NCBI GenBank assembly: GCA_036873755.1
Contig: JAVTVY010051652.1
Span: 213,757 to 277,756 of the forward strand
DNA from: Hanleya hanleyi
Lineage: Eukaryota > Mollusca > Polyplacophora > Lepidopleurida > Hanleyidae
Length of the DNA stretch: 64,000 nucleotides
Direction of reading: 5' to 3'
Shown here: one piece after another, positions 45,580 to 56,254 of the stretch
Numbering within the stretch: position 1 is the first letter of the stretch
Layout of the letters: each line of letters begins with the position of its first letter
The notes under the pieces: generated by a model
Databases searched by the model: none
The model's input: only the letters and a program-made list of their open reading frames with translations
What the model was told of the DNA's origin: nothing
Translations under genes and position numbers: made by a program

Positions 45580-46265
45580 TGTATCATATGGCCTACACCA
45601 ATGTTGCCGATGTTGCAAAAAACATGTTGGGGAATTTTTCTTCCTCTAGCTGACCGTCAGATTATTTCACATACTTTGTAGGTTAATAATTAACTTAGAA
45701 TATTTCATGGCCTTCAGGTTTCGCAGGATATTCTGATAAACAGATTAAGGCCTCCAGAGTTTGAGTTCCTCAGGTTCAATTATCCGTGTAATTCAATCGG
45801 TTCACTTAGTATGTTGTTTTATTAACTTTCAGCTGAAATTGTTTCGCCCGTTGAAAGCAACGGCTAGAACGCCATCTTTTAAAAGTCTCAGCGCTGCAAC
45901 ATTCCTACGAGCCCTCGACTGTGTTACAAGAGCACATAATACATGATGATGAATGTGTATGCGTGATAAAGCCACACAAAACAAAATATTAACACACATA
46001 ATCTCAGATAGGACTTGTTCTGTTAGACTGCTAATTAATTTGATGAATTAGCTCCTCCAACTCCCTTCTACATGCTTATTGGGAAAAAGTTCCATTGTTT
46101 GCAATTTACAGAAGAGCTTACAAACAACTTCGAATCCCAAAGTTCATATATAACGAAGAGTTAAAAAAAACCTGAAAGGCTGGACAGGGAGAGTCAATCA
46201 ACCGTTCTATGAAGCTATAGCAAAGCTGATGGTGTTTGATGTTCCACTCGCTAAGACAGAAATTT
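45580..46265. other. No gene seen
   Basis: Anonymous sequence without recognisable frames. Confidence 0.3.
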
Positions 46266-46269
46266 TGGC

Positions 46270-46348
46270 ATTGTTTTTGAGTCATTATTAGTGTTATTGG
46301 AAATGTTTGGGACATTTCCAATAGCAGTAATAATGACTCAAAAACAAT
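46270..46348. repeat. Hairpin with 37-base arms
   Basis: ATTGTTTTTGAGTCATTATT...TATTGGAAATGT is matched by ACATTTCCAATA...AATAATGACTCAAAAACAAT, with two mismatches and a 5-base loop (TTGGG). A compact foldback element or a template-switch palindrome. Confidence 0.85.
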
Positions 46349-46719
46349 TAATGCTCTTTCCGGAACTTGCTAAAACGCGTAATAACTGTACATTTCATTT
46401 CCCATTTCAACATAAAGCTAGATCATGGTTTTTTCATGCTTAAAGGATTGTGCGAGCAGAAATATATTGACGAAACAGTCCAGACGGAAGTAATACTGAT
46501 GCGGTTGTACGGGTCATCACAATTAAATGCAATTGTCAGCTGTGACATTCATTAGGAAATAATTTCATTAGCTGACGCCGTCGTCCGTAACAGAGAGAAC
46601 TATACACGAAGCGACCAGCATCCTATGGTTATACAGAAATAGTCTTTCCTAGAAAGGATTTAACGACAAAAGCACTAAGTTGTCCTGTTAGAGTACATAC
46701 AGCAGCTATAAAACCCCGA

Positions 46720-47170
46720 TCATTTCAAAGTCGGTTCCTTTTCAATCATAAAAGGCTATATAGACGATCTTATCGCTGTGGACAACCCCTATGTAAATGA
46801 CACAGCGAACGATTAATATTCAACACTGGATTTGAAAGAAACACCAGATAGCCATACTGGTACATCATATCTCTATAAAAATTAAATTGGCCTTCCCGCA
46901 CGACTACTTTACGGCAAGAGAAATGATTACAATTTCGTAACTATTCATTTCTGGACAATAATGTTCCAGAGGTATGTATCTTGCAGGAAACAATCTTGTG
47001 CTTATTTTATTTATATTTCCTACGCAGTTGGAATTAATGTTAACTTTCATACACAATGAGTCTTTCGATTACTGACACGTAATTTGTTTTTGGATCTGAC
47101 TCGTGTTCGATATGGCGTATGCATATCTCGGGTAATAGCCTTTTTTAGGTTCTGTGTAAAATGTGAGGAC
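46720..47170 (+). pseudogene. Penelope-like RT fragment
   Basis: At 46,760 the frame reads YIDDLIAVDNPYVNDTAND, an RT active-site box followed by the same DNP..ND element seen in the 17.5-kb copy. It continues LDLKETPDSHTGTSYL. Then LLYGKRNDYNF lies at 46,900 and, after frameshifts, RYGVCISRVIAFFRFCVKCED at 47,108-47,170. This covers the palm through the downstream region; the fingers and the 5' half are missing. Same family as 340-530/2433-2625 and 17,352-18,300. Confidence 0.65.
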
Positions 47171-47179
47171 TGATCAACG

Positions 47180-47476
47180 TCACAATTAAACACAATATAC
47201 AACGGGGATGGAAAAAGATGCCAGCGTACTAACAAGAAGTCACATGAGCTCACAGGCCAATATTCTGACTGCATCATACATAAATGTACCCCAAGGGACA
47301 AATATGATGATTTTACCTCAACCACGCTTTTATTGTAGGTGTTCAGGTGAATACCTTGATTGACATGACCACAAGGTCCATAGCACCTACTTGAGCGGTG
47401 TAAGATACACATATTCAAGAGCAATGATGTAAATGTGAGCATTGCAAGTTTTTATTCAGAACGCAAGTCCATGAGG
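47180..47476 (+). repeat. Dispersed repeat F, left flank of foldback
   Basis: ACAATTAAACACAATATACA, GATGCCAGCGTACTAACAAG, AAGTCACATGA, CCTCAACCACGCTTTTATTG, TAGCACCTACTTGAGCGG. A second copy in the same orientation lies at 56,380-56,590 (ACAATTAAACGCAACATATA, GATGCCGGCGTACGGACAAG), so the giant element is bracketed by paralogous repeats. Confidence 0.6.
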
Positions 47477-47484
47477 CATGGCGT
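47477..47484. other. 8-bp target duplication, left
   Basis: CATGGCGT, repeated at 56,255-56,262 in the same orientation at the other edge of the foldback. Confidence 0.7.
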
Positions 47485-47488
47485 GTCG

Positions 47489-48005
47489 GGGGCCTAATCG
47501 TGTATTTGCGCCTAATCGTGTCAGCGCCAAATCGTGTAAAAAAATTGCGCCTAATAACGTGTTGCGCCTAATCGTGTAGGAAATTTGCGCTTAATGGTGG
47601 AACTGTGCCTAATCGTGTACGAAATTTGCGCTTAATTGTGGAACTGCACCTAATCGTGTACGGAATTTGCGCCTATTTGTGTAAATGCGCCTAATCGTGT
47701 AAGGAGGCTGCGTCTAATCATGTAACTGCTCCTAATCATTTGAACCATCTTGCGCCTAATTCTGCGTTGCGTCTAATCGTGTAGAAAAATTGCTCCTAAT
47801 TGTGGAACTGCGCCTATTCGTGTAGGAGATTTGCTCCTAATTGTGGAAATGCGCCTATTCGTGTGAGAAATATGCGTCTAATCGTGGAAACGCGCTTATC
47901 CGTGGAAATCATTTTGCGCCTAATTATTCGTTGCACCTAATCGTGTAGAAAATTTGCGTCTAACTGTGGAATTGCGCCAAATTGTGTATAGGAGCTGCGG
48001 CTAAA
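47489..48005 (+). repeat. Terminal tandem array of the left arm
   Basis: Repeats of GCGCCTAATCGTGTA alternating with short AAATTTGCGC/GGAACT-type spacers, giving a period of about 14-28 bases and many variants (GCGTCTAATC, GCTCCTAATTGTGG, GCACCTAATCGTG). The mirrored array is 55,735-56,250. Confidence 0.9.
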
Positions 48006-48674
48006 CGTGCACAACGTGAAGACATAAGTAGTATGTAAAGGACGGATAAAGTCAATTGACATACTTTCGTCATTTTTAGGGAGGTCACTGGGAGAGCACG
48101 TGATCAAGACGTCAAGGTCACTATAGTTTCGGCACTTCCGGTCACGTCACCTTTGGGGGCATGTATTCTTTCGCGGTGATGCGGTCTGGCGGTGATGCGT
48201 TCGAGGGAACGAGCCTCCGTGGACAGAATGTAGTCCCAAAAACGCGGAGAGCCGGGGGAAATTCTTCGGCAATCTTCGCCAATCTTCGGGACATTTTGGG
48301 GGCGATAGGGGCCACTAGTGGGCCGACTGGGTCGAGTGAGGTGTCAAAGTGTGGCGCTCGTCCAGGGCGATCGCATGTAAATTGAGGATTTGTCCCGAAA
48401 ATATAAAAAGCGGAACACGGACTTTACCCCTAAAATAGGGGAAAACTCCTATCAACCAGGTCCAAAAGGAATAATATCGGTCCCCGTCTTATCAGGCCTG
48501 CCTATCAAGTCATGGGTGGGTGTATGTAAATGAGGACTTGTCTCCGAAAATATAAAATGCGGAACACGGACTTTACCTCAACAATAGGAGAATGATTCGA
48601 ACATTTGCATCTATACGCGAAAATGCCTGTATGGGGTATGGGGGTGGTCATTTTTTGTGGATTTTACTATGGAT

Positions 48675-49300
48675 TGTGGGGTTTTGTTATCTTCGTCTCA
48701 CCACGTAAAACACGATGGGAAGGGTCTCGAAGTTAAGCGGTGAATTTGAATCGTGAATTTGAATTTTTGAAAAGTCCAGGTACCGTGTAGATCTGTATAT
48801 AGGCCCACACTGACTCAGTGGATAGGTCCATACTGGGAAATTTACTCCTGGACATTGCGATATGGATTGTGGGATCTTGTTTTTCACGTCTCACCGCGTA
48901 GAACACGATGGGTGGGGTCCCGAAGCTAAGCGGTGAAACTTTTGGAAAAGTTCACGGAGGTCTGGATAGGCCCATAGGCTTATTGGCTCAGCGGATAGGT
49001 CCATACTGGGCAATTCACACATTCTCATTGCGATATGGATTGTGGGATCTTGTTTTTCACGTCCCACCACGTAGAACACGATGGGAGGGGTCCCGAAGTT
49101 AAGCGGTGAAATTTTTTGAAAAGTCCAGGTACCGGGTAGGTCTGTATATAGGCCCATACTGGCTCAGTGGATAGATCCGTACTGGGAAATTTACTCCTGG
49201 ACATTGCCATATGGGTTGTGGGATCTTGTTATTCACGTCTCATCACGTAGAACCTGATGGGCGGTGTCCCGAAGCTAAGCGGTGAAATTTTTTGAAAAAG
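48675..49300 (+). repeat. 180-bp tandem units, four copies, left arm
   Basis: Each unit has TTTTCACGTCTCACCACGTA, GAACACGATGGG, CCCGAAGCTAAGCGGTGAAA, TTTGAAAAGTCCAGGTACCG-like, GGCCCATACTGGCTCAGTGG and ATTGCGATATGGATTGTGGG. Mirrored as four units at 54,480-55,075. Confidence 0.85.
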
Positions 49301-49624
49301 TCACTGCATGCATGCGTAGTGGGTAAATAGTGCTGGGTGGACGTTTTGGGGTCTAGGTGAGCCGATGGTGGTCCGATGGTGTCGTATGAGGTCTTATTTT
49401 GAAGCTCTCGTGGAGGAGCATCCGACTGGATTAATGTGTCGTCCATTCTGGGTATGAGTCGGGGTGTGTTTGGGGTAGAGATGGACCACTATTGATCCAA
49501 ATGGGTCATGGGAGATGTCAAAGTGAAGCTTTTGTGGGGTAGAGTCAGAATGGCGTGTGTTTTTTATTGCAAGTCGCGTCAAGCTGCGCATGCGCATTTA
49601 GGTGTAGTAAGTAAAGTGGTCAGT

Positions 49625-50530
49625 TTGGGGGTACGTGGGGTGTATTTGGGGTAGAGAGGGACCATCCTTGATCTGAATGCGTCGTGTGGCCTGTCATTTT
49701 ATAGCTCTCGGGGTGTAGACTCCGACTTGAGGCATGTCCTCCTCATCTGTGACGTCATTGTTGACGTCATCAGTAGAAGTAATAGCGAAAGCGGGAATTT
49801 TGCCGGGTATAGAGGAAGGTGTTTGGGGTAGAAATGGACCATCCTTCGGCCGAATGCATCGTGTGGGATGTCATCTTGTAGCCCTCTGGGTGTAGACTAC
49901 GACTTGAGGGATGTCCACGTCATCTGTGACGTCATCGTTGACGTCATCAGTGGAAGTACTAGCGAAAGCTGGCATTTTGGGGGTGTGAAGGAAGGTCTTT
50001 GAATAGAGAGGGACCATCCGTGGTCCGAATGCGTCGTGTAGGGTGTCAAAGTGAAGCTCTCGGTATGTAGATCACGATTTGAGGCATGTCCACCTCATCT
50101 GTGACGTCATTGTTGACGTCATCAGTAGAAGTAATAGCGAAAGCGGGAATTTTGGCGGGTATAGAGGAAGGTGTTTGGGATAGAAATGGACCATCCTTCG
50201 GCCGAATGCATCGTGTGGGATGTCATCTTGTAGCCCTCTGGGTGTAGACTACGACTTGAGGGATGCCCACGTCATCTGTGACGTCATCGTTGACGTCATC
50301 AGTGGAAGTACTAGCGAAAGCTGGCATTTTAGGGGTGTGAAGGAAGGTGTTTGGGATAGAGAGGGGCCATCCGTGGTCCGAATGCATCGTGTAGGGTGTC
50401 AAAGTGAAGCTCTCGGTATGTAGACCACGATTTGAGGCATGTCCACGTCATCTGTCACGTCATTGGTGACGTCATCAGTAGAAGGATTAGCGAAAGCGGG
50501 CATTTTGGTGTGTGTAGGAAAGCGTAGAGT
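49625..50530 (+). repeat. 175-bp units with CRE octamers, five copies, left arm
   Basis: Each unit carries GTGACGTCAT...TTGACGTCATCAGTAGAAG and GCGAAAGC.GG.ATTTT, then a GGTGTTTGGG.TAGA block and GGACCATCC. TGACGTCA, the full cAMP-response-element octamer, appears at about 49,750, 49,930, 50,100, 50,280 and 50,460, usually twice per unit. Units 2 and 4 and units 1 and 3 are most alike, suggesting a 350-bp dimer period. The right arm has four such units (CRE pairs near 53,420, 53,600, 53,775 and 53,950). Confidence 0.85.
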
Positions 50531-50742
50531 TGGACCATCCTTGGTACGATTGCATCGTGTGAGGCTTCGCTTTTTATCATCGCCTGCCAACTCCAAGCTT
50601 AACGCTTCAGCGCCCTGGTGAATTAGCCCTGAAGCTTTGATTTTCTGGATAGTCCATGAAATTGACACTAATTCGTCGAAATGCGGTGACGCCCGTCAAC
50701 GCCTGTCGTTACGCCTTAACGCCCATGATGTAGACCGGTGAG

Positions 50743-50744
50743 AG

Positions 50745-50785
<41 letters not shown>

Positions 50786-50786
50786 A
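50743..50786 (+). repeat. (AAC)n microsatellite
   Basis: About 14 AAC triplets. The mirror position in the right arm (53,138) has only GTTGTTGC, so the array expanded on one side only. Confidence 0.95.
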
Positions 50787-51126
50787 AAGGATGACAGGTC
50801 AATCATTTTATTATCCCCTCCAGTACATCATACCCAAGCTGGGGGAGCCGCGTTGGGTATGTTTACAATACAAGTAGCCTCTTGTCCAATCACAGGCCGC
50901 CATTTGGCGCTGCATCTGTCATATTCGTTCTTGGCCGTTAGATGTATTCTAGACTGCTCTTGTCCAATCAGAAGTCGCCATTTCAGGAAGTTTCATCTTC
51001 GGCCATGGTCGCTCTGATCCGTTTGTTCTAATCGTCGTCGGGCAGGGTAGGATACCGTTGAGGCAACATACCCTCAAATAGTTGTTTGCGCATTCTGAGT
51101 ATCTTTCAGTGCATCGGTGAATACAT

Positions 51127-52049
51127 TCATCCGATGGGGTGGTCGGTCAGCTTGGTAAAGAAAAACGTGACATTGGTCACCCTCTCTACGACCCATTGGG
51201 TGTTGGGGCGTTGTTGTTGGGCCCATTCCAAGACATCCAATTCGTCCACTTGGTCCAGCACGGGCTCTAGCGACGCCCTCTTCGTGATGGTAAACGGTTG
51301 GTCAAATACTCGGATGTTACTGCTCGGGTAAAGGTATCGGACTTGGTCTCTCTCCTTATGCTGCAGCACATAACCAAGCGCCAGATTCAACTTGAAGGCC
51401 GTAGTTTTATCGTTGAAGATGGCTTCCACGTACTTGAAGAGCCGAGACAGGTCCTCTAACCGGAAATTGTAGATGTCTAGTAGCGGGCGATGACGGTGGA
51501 AGATGTCACTGTAGATGTCACTTAATGGATGGGCGTCCGGTAAGAGATCACTGGGGCGTCCACTGAATCTTCCTGAAAATGTTCGAATTCGTCAGGCGTA
51601 TGTGAAACAGTATCACCGGTGTCCGGTTGGATATCTAGGCCCTCCTCGACTGTAGACACAAGCAAACTGGACATGGGCTCGGTGCTCGGCAAGTGTTGGG
51701 TGGTTGGTGTCTCCGTACGTTTCATCTCTCTGATTCATTCAGCATGAATCGAACGCTGATGCCGTATTAACTGATTGAGCCGTTTGAAGAGTTGACCACA
51801 TTCATTACATTGTTCCGTCGCGCCCTCATGGAGTGAGCGTTCGTGAGGCCGTAAAGCATCTTCCCGATTAAATGACCGTGCACTGGTTATACAAGTATAT
51901 GGTGCGCCGTTGTGGATGGAGGACTCGTGCCGTCGCAAATCTTCTGGGCGAGTAAATGGCTTCAGGTCGAACAAGAGAAGATGTCGGCTGCGTATCAGAA
52001 AATGCTGAACATTCCCAACTACCGCCACTTTTATAAGCTCGCAGCCCAC
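51127..52049 (-). pseudogene. Broken C2H2 zinc-finger protein gene in the loop
   Basis: Three consecutive minus-strand segments form one decayed gene. 52,049-51,735 holds zinc fingers: a partial first finger ending LRRHESSIH, a second with one Cys lost (CITSARSF..H-x4-H), and an intact third (CNECGQLFKRLNQLIRHQRSIH region, C-x2-C-x12-H-x4-H). An in-frame TGA follows, then an acidic linker (51,725-51,522). A -1/+1 shift leads into a conserved-looking domain whose open part is 51,429-51,127: AFKLNLALGYVLQH, RYLYPSSN, QVDELDVLEWAQQQRPNTQW, VVERVTNVTFFFTKLTDHPIG, then TGA. From memory, a similar C2H2-plus-FKLNL..G..L domain pair precedes type-B DNA-polymerase regions in large invertebrate element-encoded proteins (possibly Polinton-related). 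I cannot verify that here. Confidence 0.6.
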
Positions 52050-52129
52050 AAGAACTCTCCTACATTGTTCTTCCCACCAATAAGCGCATCGCTGCCCTGT
52101 ACACTCGGGTGCGCACTTGTGACATGTCT

Positions 52130-52645
52130 AGCATTGCGTTATACAATATACGTATTATACAATATCGGTCCTGTATTATACCATATTTGCCTTCTATTAT
52201 ACCATATCTGTGCTATAATATACCATATCTGTGCTGTATTATACGATCTGTCCTGTATTATACCATATCTGTGCTGTATTGTACCATATCTGTCCTGTAT
52301 TGTACCAGATATGTTCTGTATTATACAATATTTGTCCTCTATTATACCATATCTGTTTCGCATTATACCATATCTGTGCTCTATTATACCATATCTGTCC
52401 TGTGTTTACAACATTTGTCATGTATTGTACAATATCTGTCCTGTATTATACCATATTTGTGCTGTATTGTACAGTATCTGTCTTGTATTATACAATATCT
52501 GTCCGATATTATACCATATCCGTGCTGTATTACACAATAACTGTCCTGTATTATACCATATCTGTCCTGTATTATACCATATCTGTGCCGTATTATACCG
52601 TATCTGTCCTGTATTTTACCATATCTGTCCAGTATTTTACCGAAT
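52130..52645 (+). repeat. 21-bp satellite, about 24 copies
   Basis: Unit TGTATTATACCATATCTGTCC with variants (TTGTACC, TACAATA, GTGCTG). Because 21 is divisible by 3 and the unit has no stop in several frames, it leaves three plus-strand and two minus-strand frames open; their LYHICPV-like repeats are by-products. Confidence 0.95.
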
Positions 52646-53013
52646 CTGAAAAACCGGAAGTGCGCAGGACTGTGTGCGCAGGTGTTCTGCGCAGGTGTGG
52701 GTTCTGAGCAAGTGTGGCCGGTTTGACTGAATCGGGCGTGACCTTGGACCTTTCGACCGTGGGGATCTTTGGCTTAGATGTATGGAATGCATGTACTGAC
52801 CTTCCACATCCGGGTACTCATTTACCATCCGGTTTTTTCCATGTTTTACATCCGGGTACTTTGGTTTTTACATCCGGGACCTCATCTTACATCCGGGTTT
52901 TAACATGCGGGTGTGTGACGTCACTTCCGGTTTAGAATGACCAAAAACTACCTCGCACATGTACATGGTCGAGGTTCATGTGGATAGATTACCTGTACAT
53001 GGACTGTAAAAAC

Positions 53014-53060
53014 AATAGCCAATTCCGTTTTACCGTCCATTATCTGAGCTGTTAGAGGAT
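53014..53060 (+). mobile_element. Single arm of hairpin MITE
   Basis: ATAGCCAATTCCGTTTTACC+GTCCATTATCTGAGCTGTTAGA matches the right arm of the 14,182-14,341 hairpin. It sits at the inner edge of the right arm of the foldback. Confidence 0.7.
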
Positions 53061-53068
53061 ATAAAGCA

Positions 53069-56000
53069 GCTCCCCCGGCTTGGGTATGATGTACTGGCGG
53101 AAATAATAAAATGATTGACCTGTCATCCTTGTTGTTGCTGTAGTTCTTTCACGGTCTACATCATAGGCGTTAAGGCGTAACGACAGGCGTTGACGGGCGT
53201 CACCGCATTTCGATGAATTAGTGTCAATTTCAAGGACTATCTAGAAAATCAGAGCTTCAGGGCTAATTCACCAGGGCGTTGAAGCGTTAAGCTTGGCTTT
53301 GGCAGGCGTTGATACAAGGTGACACCTCACACGACGCATTCGGACCACGGATGGTCTATCTCTACCACAAACGCTTTCCTACACACCACAAAATACCCGC
53401 TTTCGCCAATACTTCTACTGATGACGTCACCAAAGACGTCACAGATGACGTGGAAATGCCTCAAATGGTAGTCTACATACCGAGAGCTGCAAAATGGCAC
53501 CCCAAACGACGCATTCGGACCAAGGATGGTCCCTCTCTACCCCAAGCACATTCTTTCACACCGCCAAAGTGCCCGCTTTCGCTACTACTTCCACTGATGC
53601 CGTCACCAATGACGTCACAGATGACGTGAACATGCATCAAATCGTAGTCTACACACCGAGCGCTTCACTTTGACACCCTACTCGACGCATTCGGACCTCG
53701 GATGATCCCTCTCTACGCCAAAGATCTTCCCTCACACCCCCAAAATGCCTACTTTGGCAACTACTCCTACTAATGACGTCACCGATGACGTCACAGATGA
53801 CGCGGACATCCCTCAAGTCGTAGTCTACACCCCTAGGGCTACAAGATGACACCCCACACGACGCATTCGGACCAGGATGGTTCATTTCTACCCCAAACAC
53901 CTTCCTCTACACCCGCCAAAATGTCCGCTTTCGCTACTACTTCTACTGATGACGTCACCAATGACGTCACAGTTGAAGTGGACATGCCTCAAGTCGGGGT
54001 CTACACTCCGAGAGCTACAAAATGACACCCTACACGACGCATTCGGACCAGGGATGGTCCGTCTCTACCCCAAACACACCCTCACGCACCCTCAAAATGA
54101 CCATTTTACTTACTACACCCAACGGCGCATGCGCAGATTGATGCGACTTGCAATAATAAACACGGCATTCTGACTTTACCCCACAAATGCTTCACTTTGA
54201 CATCTCCCACGACCCATTTGGACCGACAGTGGCCCATCTCTACCTCAAGCACACCCCCACGCACCCCTGAATGTCTGATTTTTATACTACGATCAGAATG
54301 CGCATGCAGAATAATGAAAACGGACGATACATTAATCCAGTCGGATGCTTCTCCACGAGAGCTTCACAATAAGACCTCATACGACACCATCGGACCACTA
54401 TGGGCTCACCTAGACCCCAAAACGTCCACCCAGCACTATTTATCCACTACGCATGCACGCAGTGACTTTTTCAAAACAAAATCACCGCTTAGCTTCGGGA
54501 CCCCGCCCATCGTGTTCTACGTGATGAGACGTGAATAACAAGATCCCACAACCCATATCGCAATGTCCAGGAGTAAATTTCCCAGTATGGATCTATCCAC
54601 TGAGCCAGTATGGGCCTATATACAGACCTACCCGGTACCTGGACTTTTCAACAAAATTCACCGCTTAACTTCGGGACCCTTCCCATCGTGTTCTACGTGG
54701 TGGGACGTGAAAAACAAGATCCCACAACCCATATCGCAATGAGCATGTGTGAATTGCCCAGTATGGACCTATCCACTGAGCCAGTAAGCCTATGGGCCTA
54801 TCCAGACCTCCGTGAACTTTTCGAAAAGTTTCACCGCTTAGCTCCGGCACCCCACCCATCGTGTTCTACGTGGTGAGACGTGAAAAACAAGATCCCACAA
54901 TCCATATCGCAATGTCCAGGAGTAAATTTCCCAGTATGGACCTATTCACTGAGCCAGTATGGGCCTATATACAGACCTACCCGGTACCTGGACTTTTCGA
55001 AAAATTTCACCGCTTAGCTCCGAGAGCCTTCCCATCGTGTTTTACGTGGTGAGACGAAGATAACAACACCCCACAACCCATAGTAAAATCCACAAAAAAA
55101 TGACCACCCCCATACCCCATACAGGCATTTTCGCGTATAGATGCAAATGTTCGAATCATTCTTCTATTGTTGAGGTAAAGCCCGTGTTCCGCATTTTATA
55201 TTTTCGGAGACAAGTCCCCATTTACATACACCCACCCATGACTTGATAGACAGGCGCGATAAGCCGGAGACCGATATTAGCCCTTTGGACCTGGTTGATA
55301 GGAGTTTTCTCCTATTTTAGGGGTAAAGTCCGTTTTCCGCTTTTTATATTTTCGGGACAAATCCTCAATTTACATGCGATCGCCCTGGACGAGCGCTGCA
55401 CTTTGACACCTCACTCGACCCAATCGGTCCACTAGGGGCCCCTATCGCCCCCAAAATGTCCCGAAGATTGGCGGAGAATTTTCCTCGGCTCTCCGCGTAT
55501 TTGGGACTACTTTCTGTCCACGGAGGCTTTTTCCCTCGACCGCATCACCGCCAGACCGCATCACCACAGAGGAATACATGCTCCTAAAGGTGACGTGACC
55601 GGAAGTACCGGAACTATACTAACATTGACTTCTTGATCACGTGATCTCCCAGTGACCTCCCTAAAATGACGAAAGTATGTCAAGTTGACTTTATCCGTCC
55701 TTTACATACTACTTATGTCTTCACGTTGTGCACGTTTAGGCGCAGCCTGTATACACAATTAGACGCAATTCCACAGTTAGACGCAAATTTTCTACACGAT
55801 TAGGCGCAACGAATAATTAGGCGCAAAATGATTTCCACGAATAAGCGCCTTTCCACGATTAGACGCATATTTCTCACACGAATAGGCGCATTTCCACAAT
55901 TAGGAGCAAATCTCCTACACGGATAGGCCCAGTTCCACAATTAGAAGCAATTTTTCTACACGATTAGGCGCAACGCAGAATTAGGCGCAAGATGGTTCAA

Positions 56001-56254
56001 ATGATTAGGAGCAGTTACATGATTAGACGCAGGCTCCTTACACGATTAGGCGCATTTACACAAATAGGCGCAAATTCCGTACACGATTAGGTGCAGTTCC
56101 ACAATTAAGCGCAAATTTCGTACACGATTAGGCGCAGTTCCACCATTAAGCGCAAATTTCCTACACGATTAGGCGCAACACGTTATTAGGCGCAATTTTT
56201 TTACACGATTTGGCGCAGACACGATTAGGCGCAAATACACGATTAGGCCCCCCA
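53069..56254 (-). repeat. Right inverted arm of foldback
   Basis: About 3,186 bases, the mirror of 47,485-50,848. Order from inside out: inner unique block (53,069-53,290), four CRE units (53,300-54,010), spacer with CGCATGCGCA-type sequence, four 180-bp units (54,480-55,075), middle block (55,080-55,735), terminal array (55,735-56,250). Divergence between arms looks like several per cent by eye. Confidence 0.9.

Larger units (their letters stand above)
47485..50848 (+). repeat. Left inverted arm of foldback
   Basis: About 3,364 bases. The innermost matching block is TACATCATACCCAAGCTGGG+GGAGC (50,825-50,848), mirrored at 53,069-53,092. Open frames in the arm have mirror copies in the other arm and follow the tandem units, so I treat the arm as non-coding. 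Confidence 0.9.
50849..53068. other. Loop of the foldback element
   Basis: The unique, non-inverted centre. Contents in order: a stretch with two TCCAATCA motifs beside GCCGCCATTTGG and GTCGCCATTT (50,893 and 50,965); the broken minus-strand coding region (51,127-52,049); a 21-bp satellite (52,130-52,645); a region with ACATCCGGGT repeated several times (52,805-52,930); and one arm of the 14.2-kb MITE (53,014-53,060). Confidence 0.8.
47485..56254. mobile_element. Giant foldback transposon, about 8.77 kb
   Basis: Two long inverted arms (47,485-50,848 and 53,069-56,254) around a 2.2-kb loop. The ends read G(T)CGGGGGCCTAATCGTGTAT and, in complement, TGGGGGGCCTAATCGTGTAT. Each arm is a mosaic of tandem repeat classes in mirror order: a terminal short repeat, a middle unique block, four 180-bp units, a spacer, CRE-containing 175-bp units, then an inner unique block. 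The arms differ by one 175-bp unit (five left, four right), which accounts for the length difference. Long repeat-built inverted arms and an 8-bp duplication recall Drosophila Foldback (FB) and Mutator-like elements. No transposase is recognised; the loop carries only broken frames. Confidence 0.85.

Noticed and set aside
48161..49597. Several frames of 60-90 codons in the left foldback arm
   Set aside because: Mirror copies occur in the right arm and they run across tandem units in both directions; no domain, no codon-level constraint visible.
51912..52707. Long plus-strand frames (245, 143 and 158 codons)
   Set aside because: They are produced by the 21-bp satellite, whose period is a multiple of three; overlapping frames in both strands have the same repeat.
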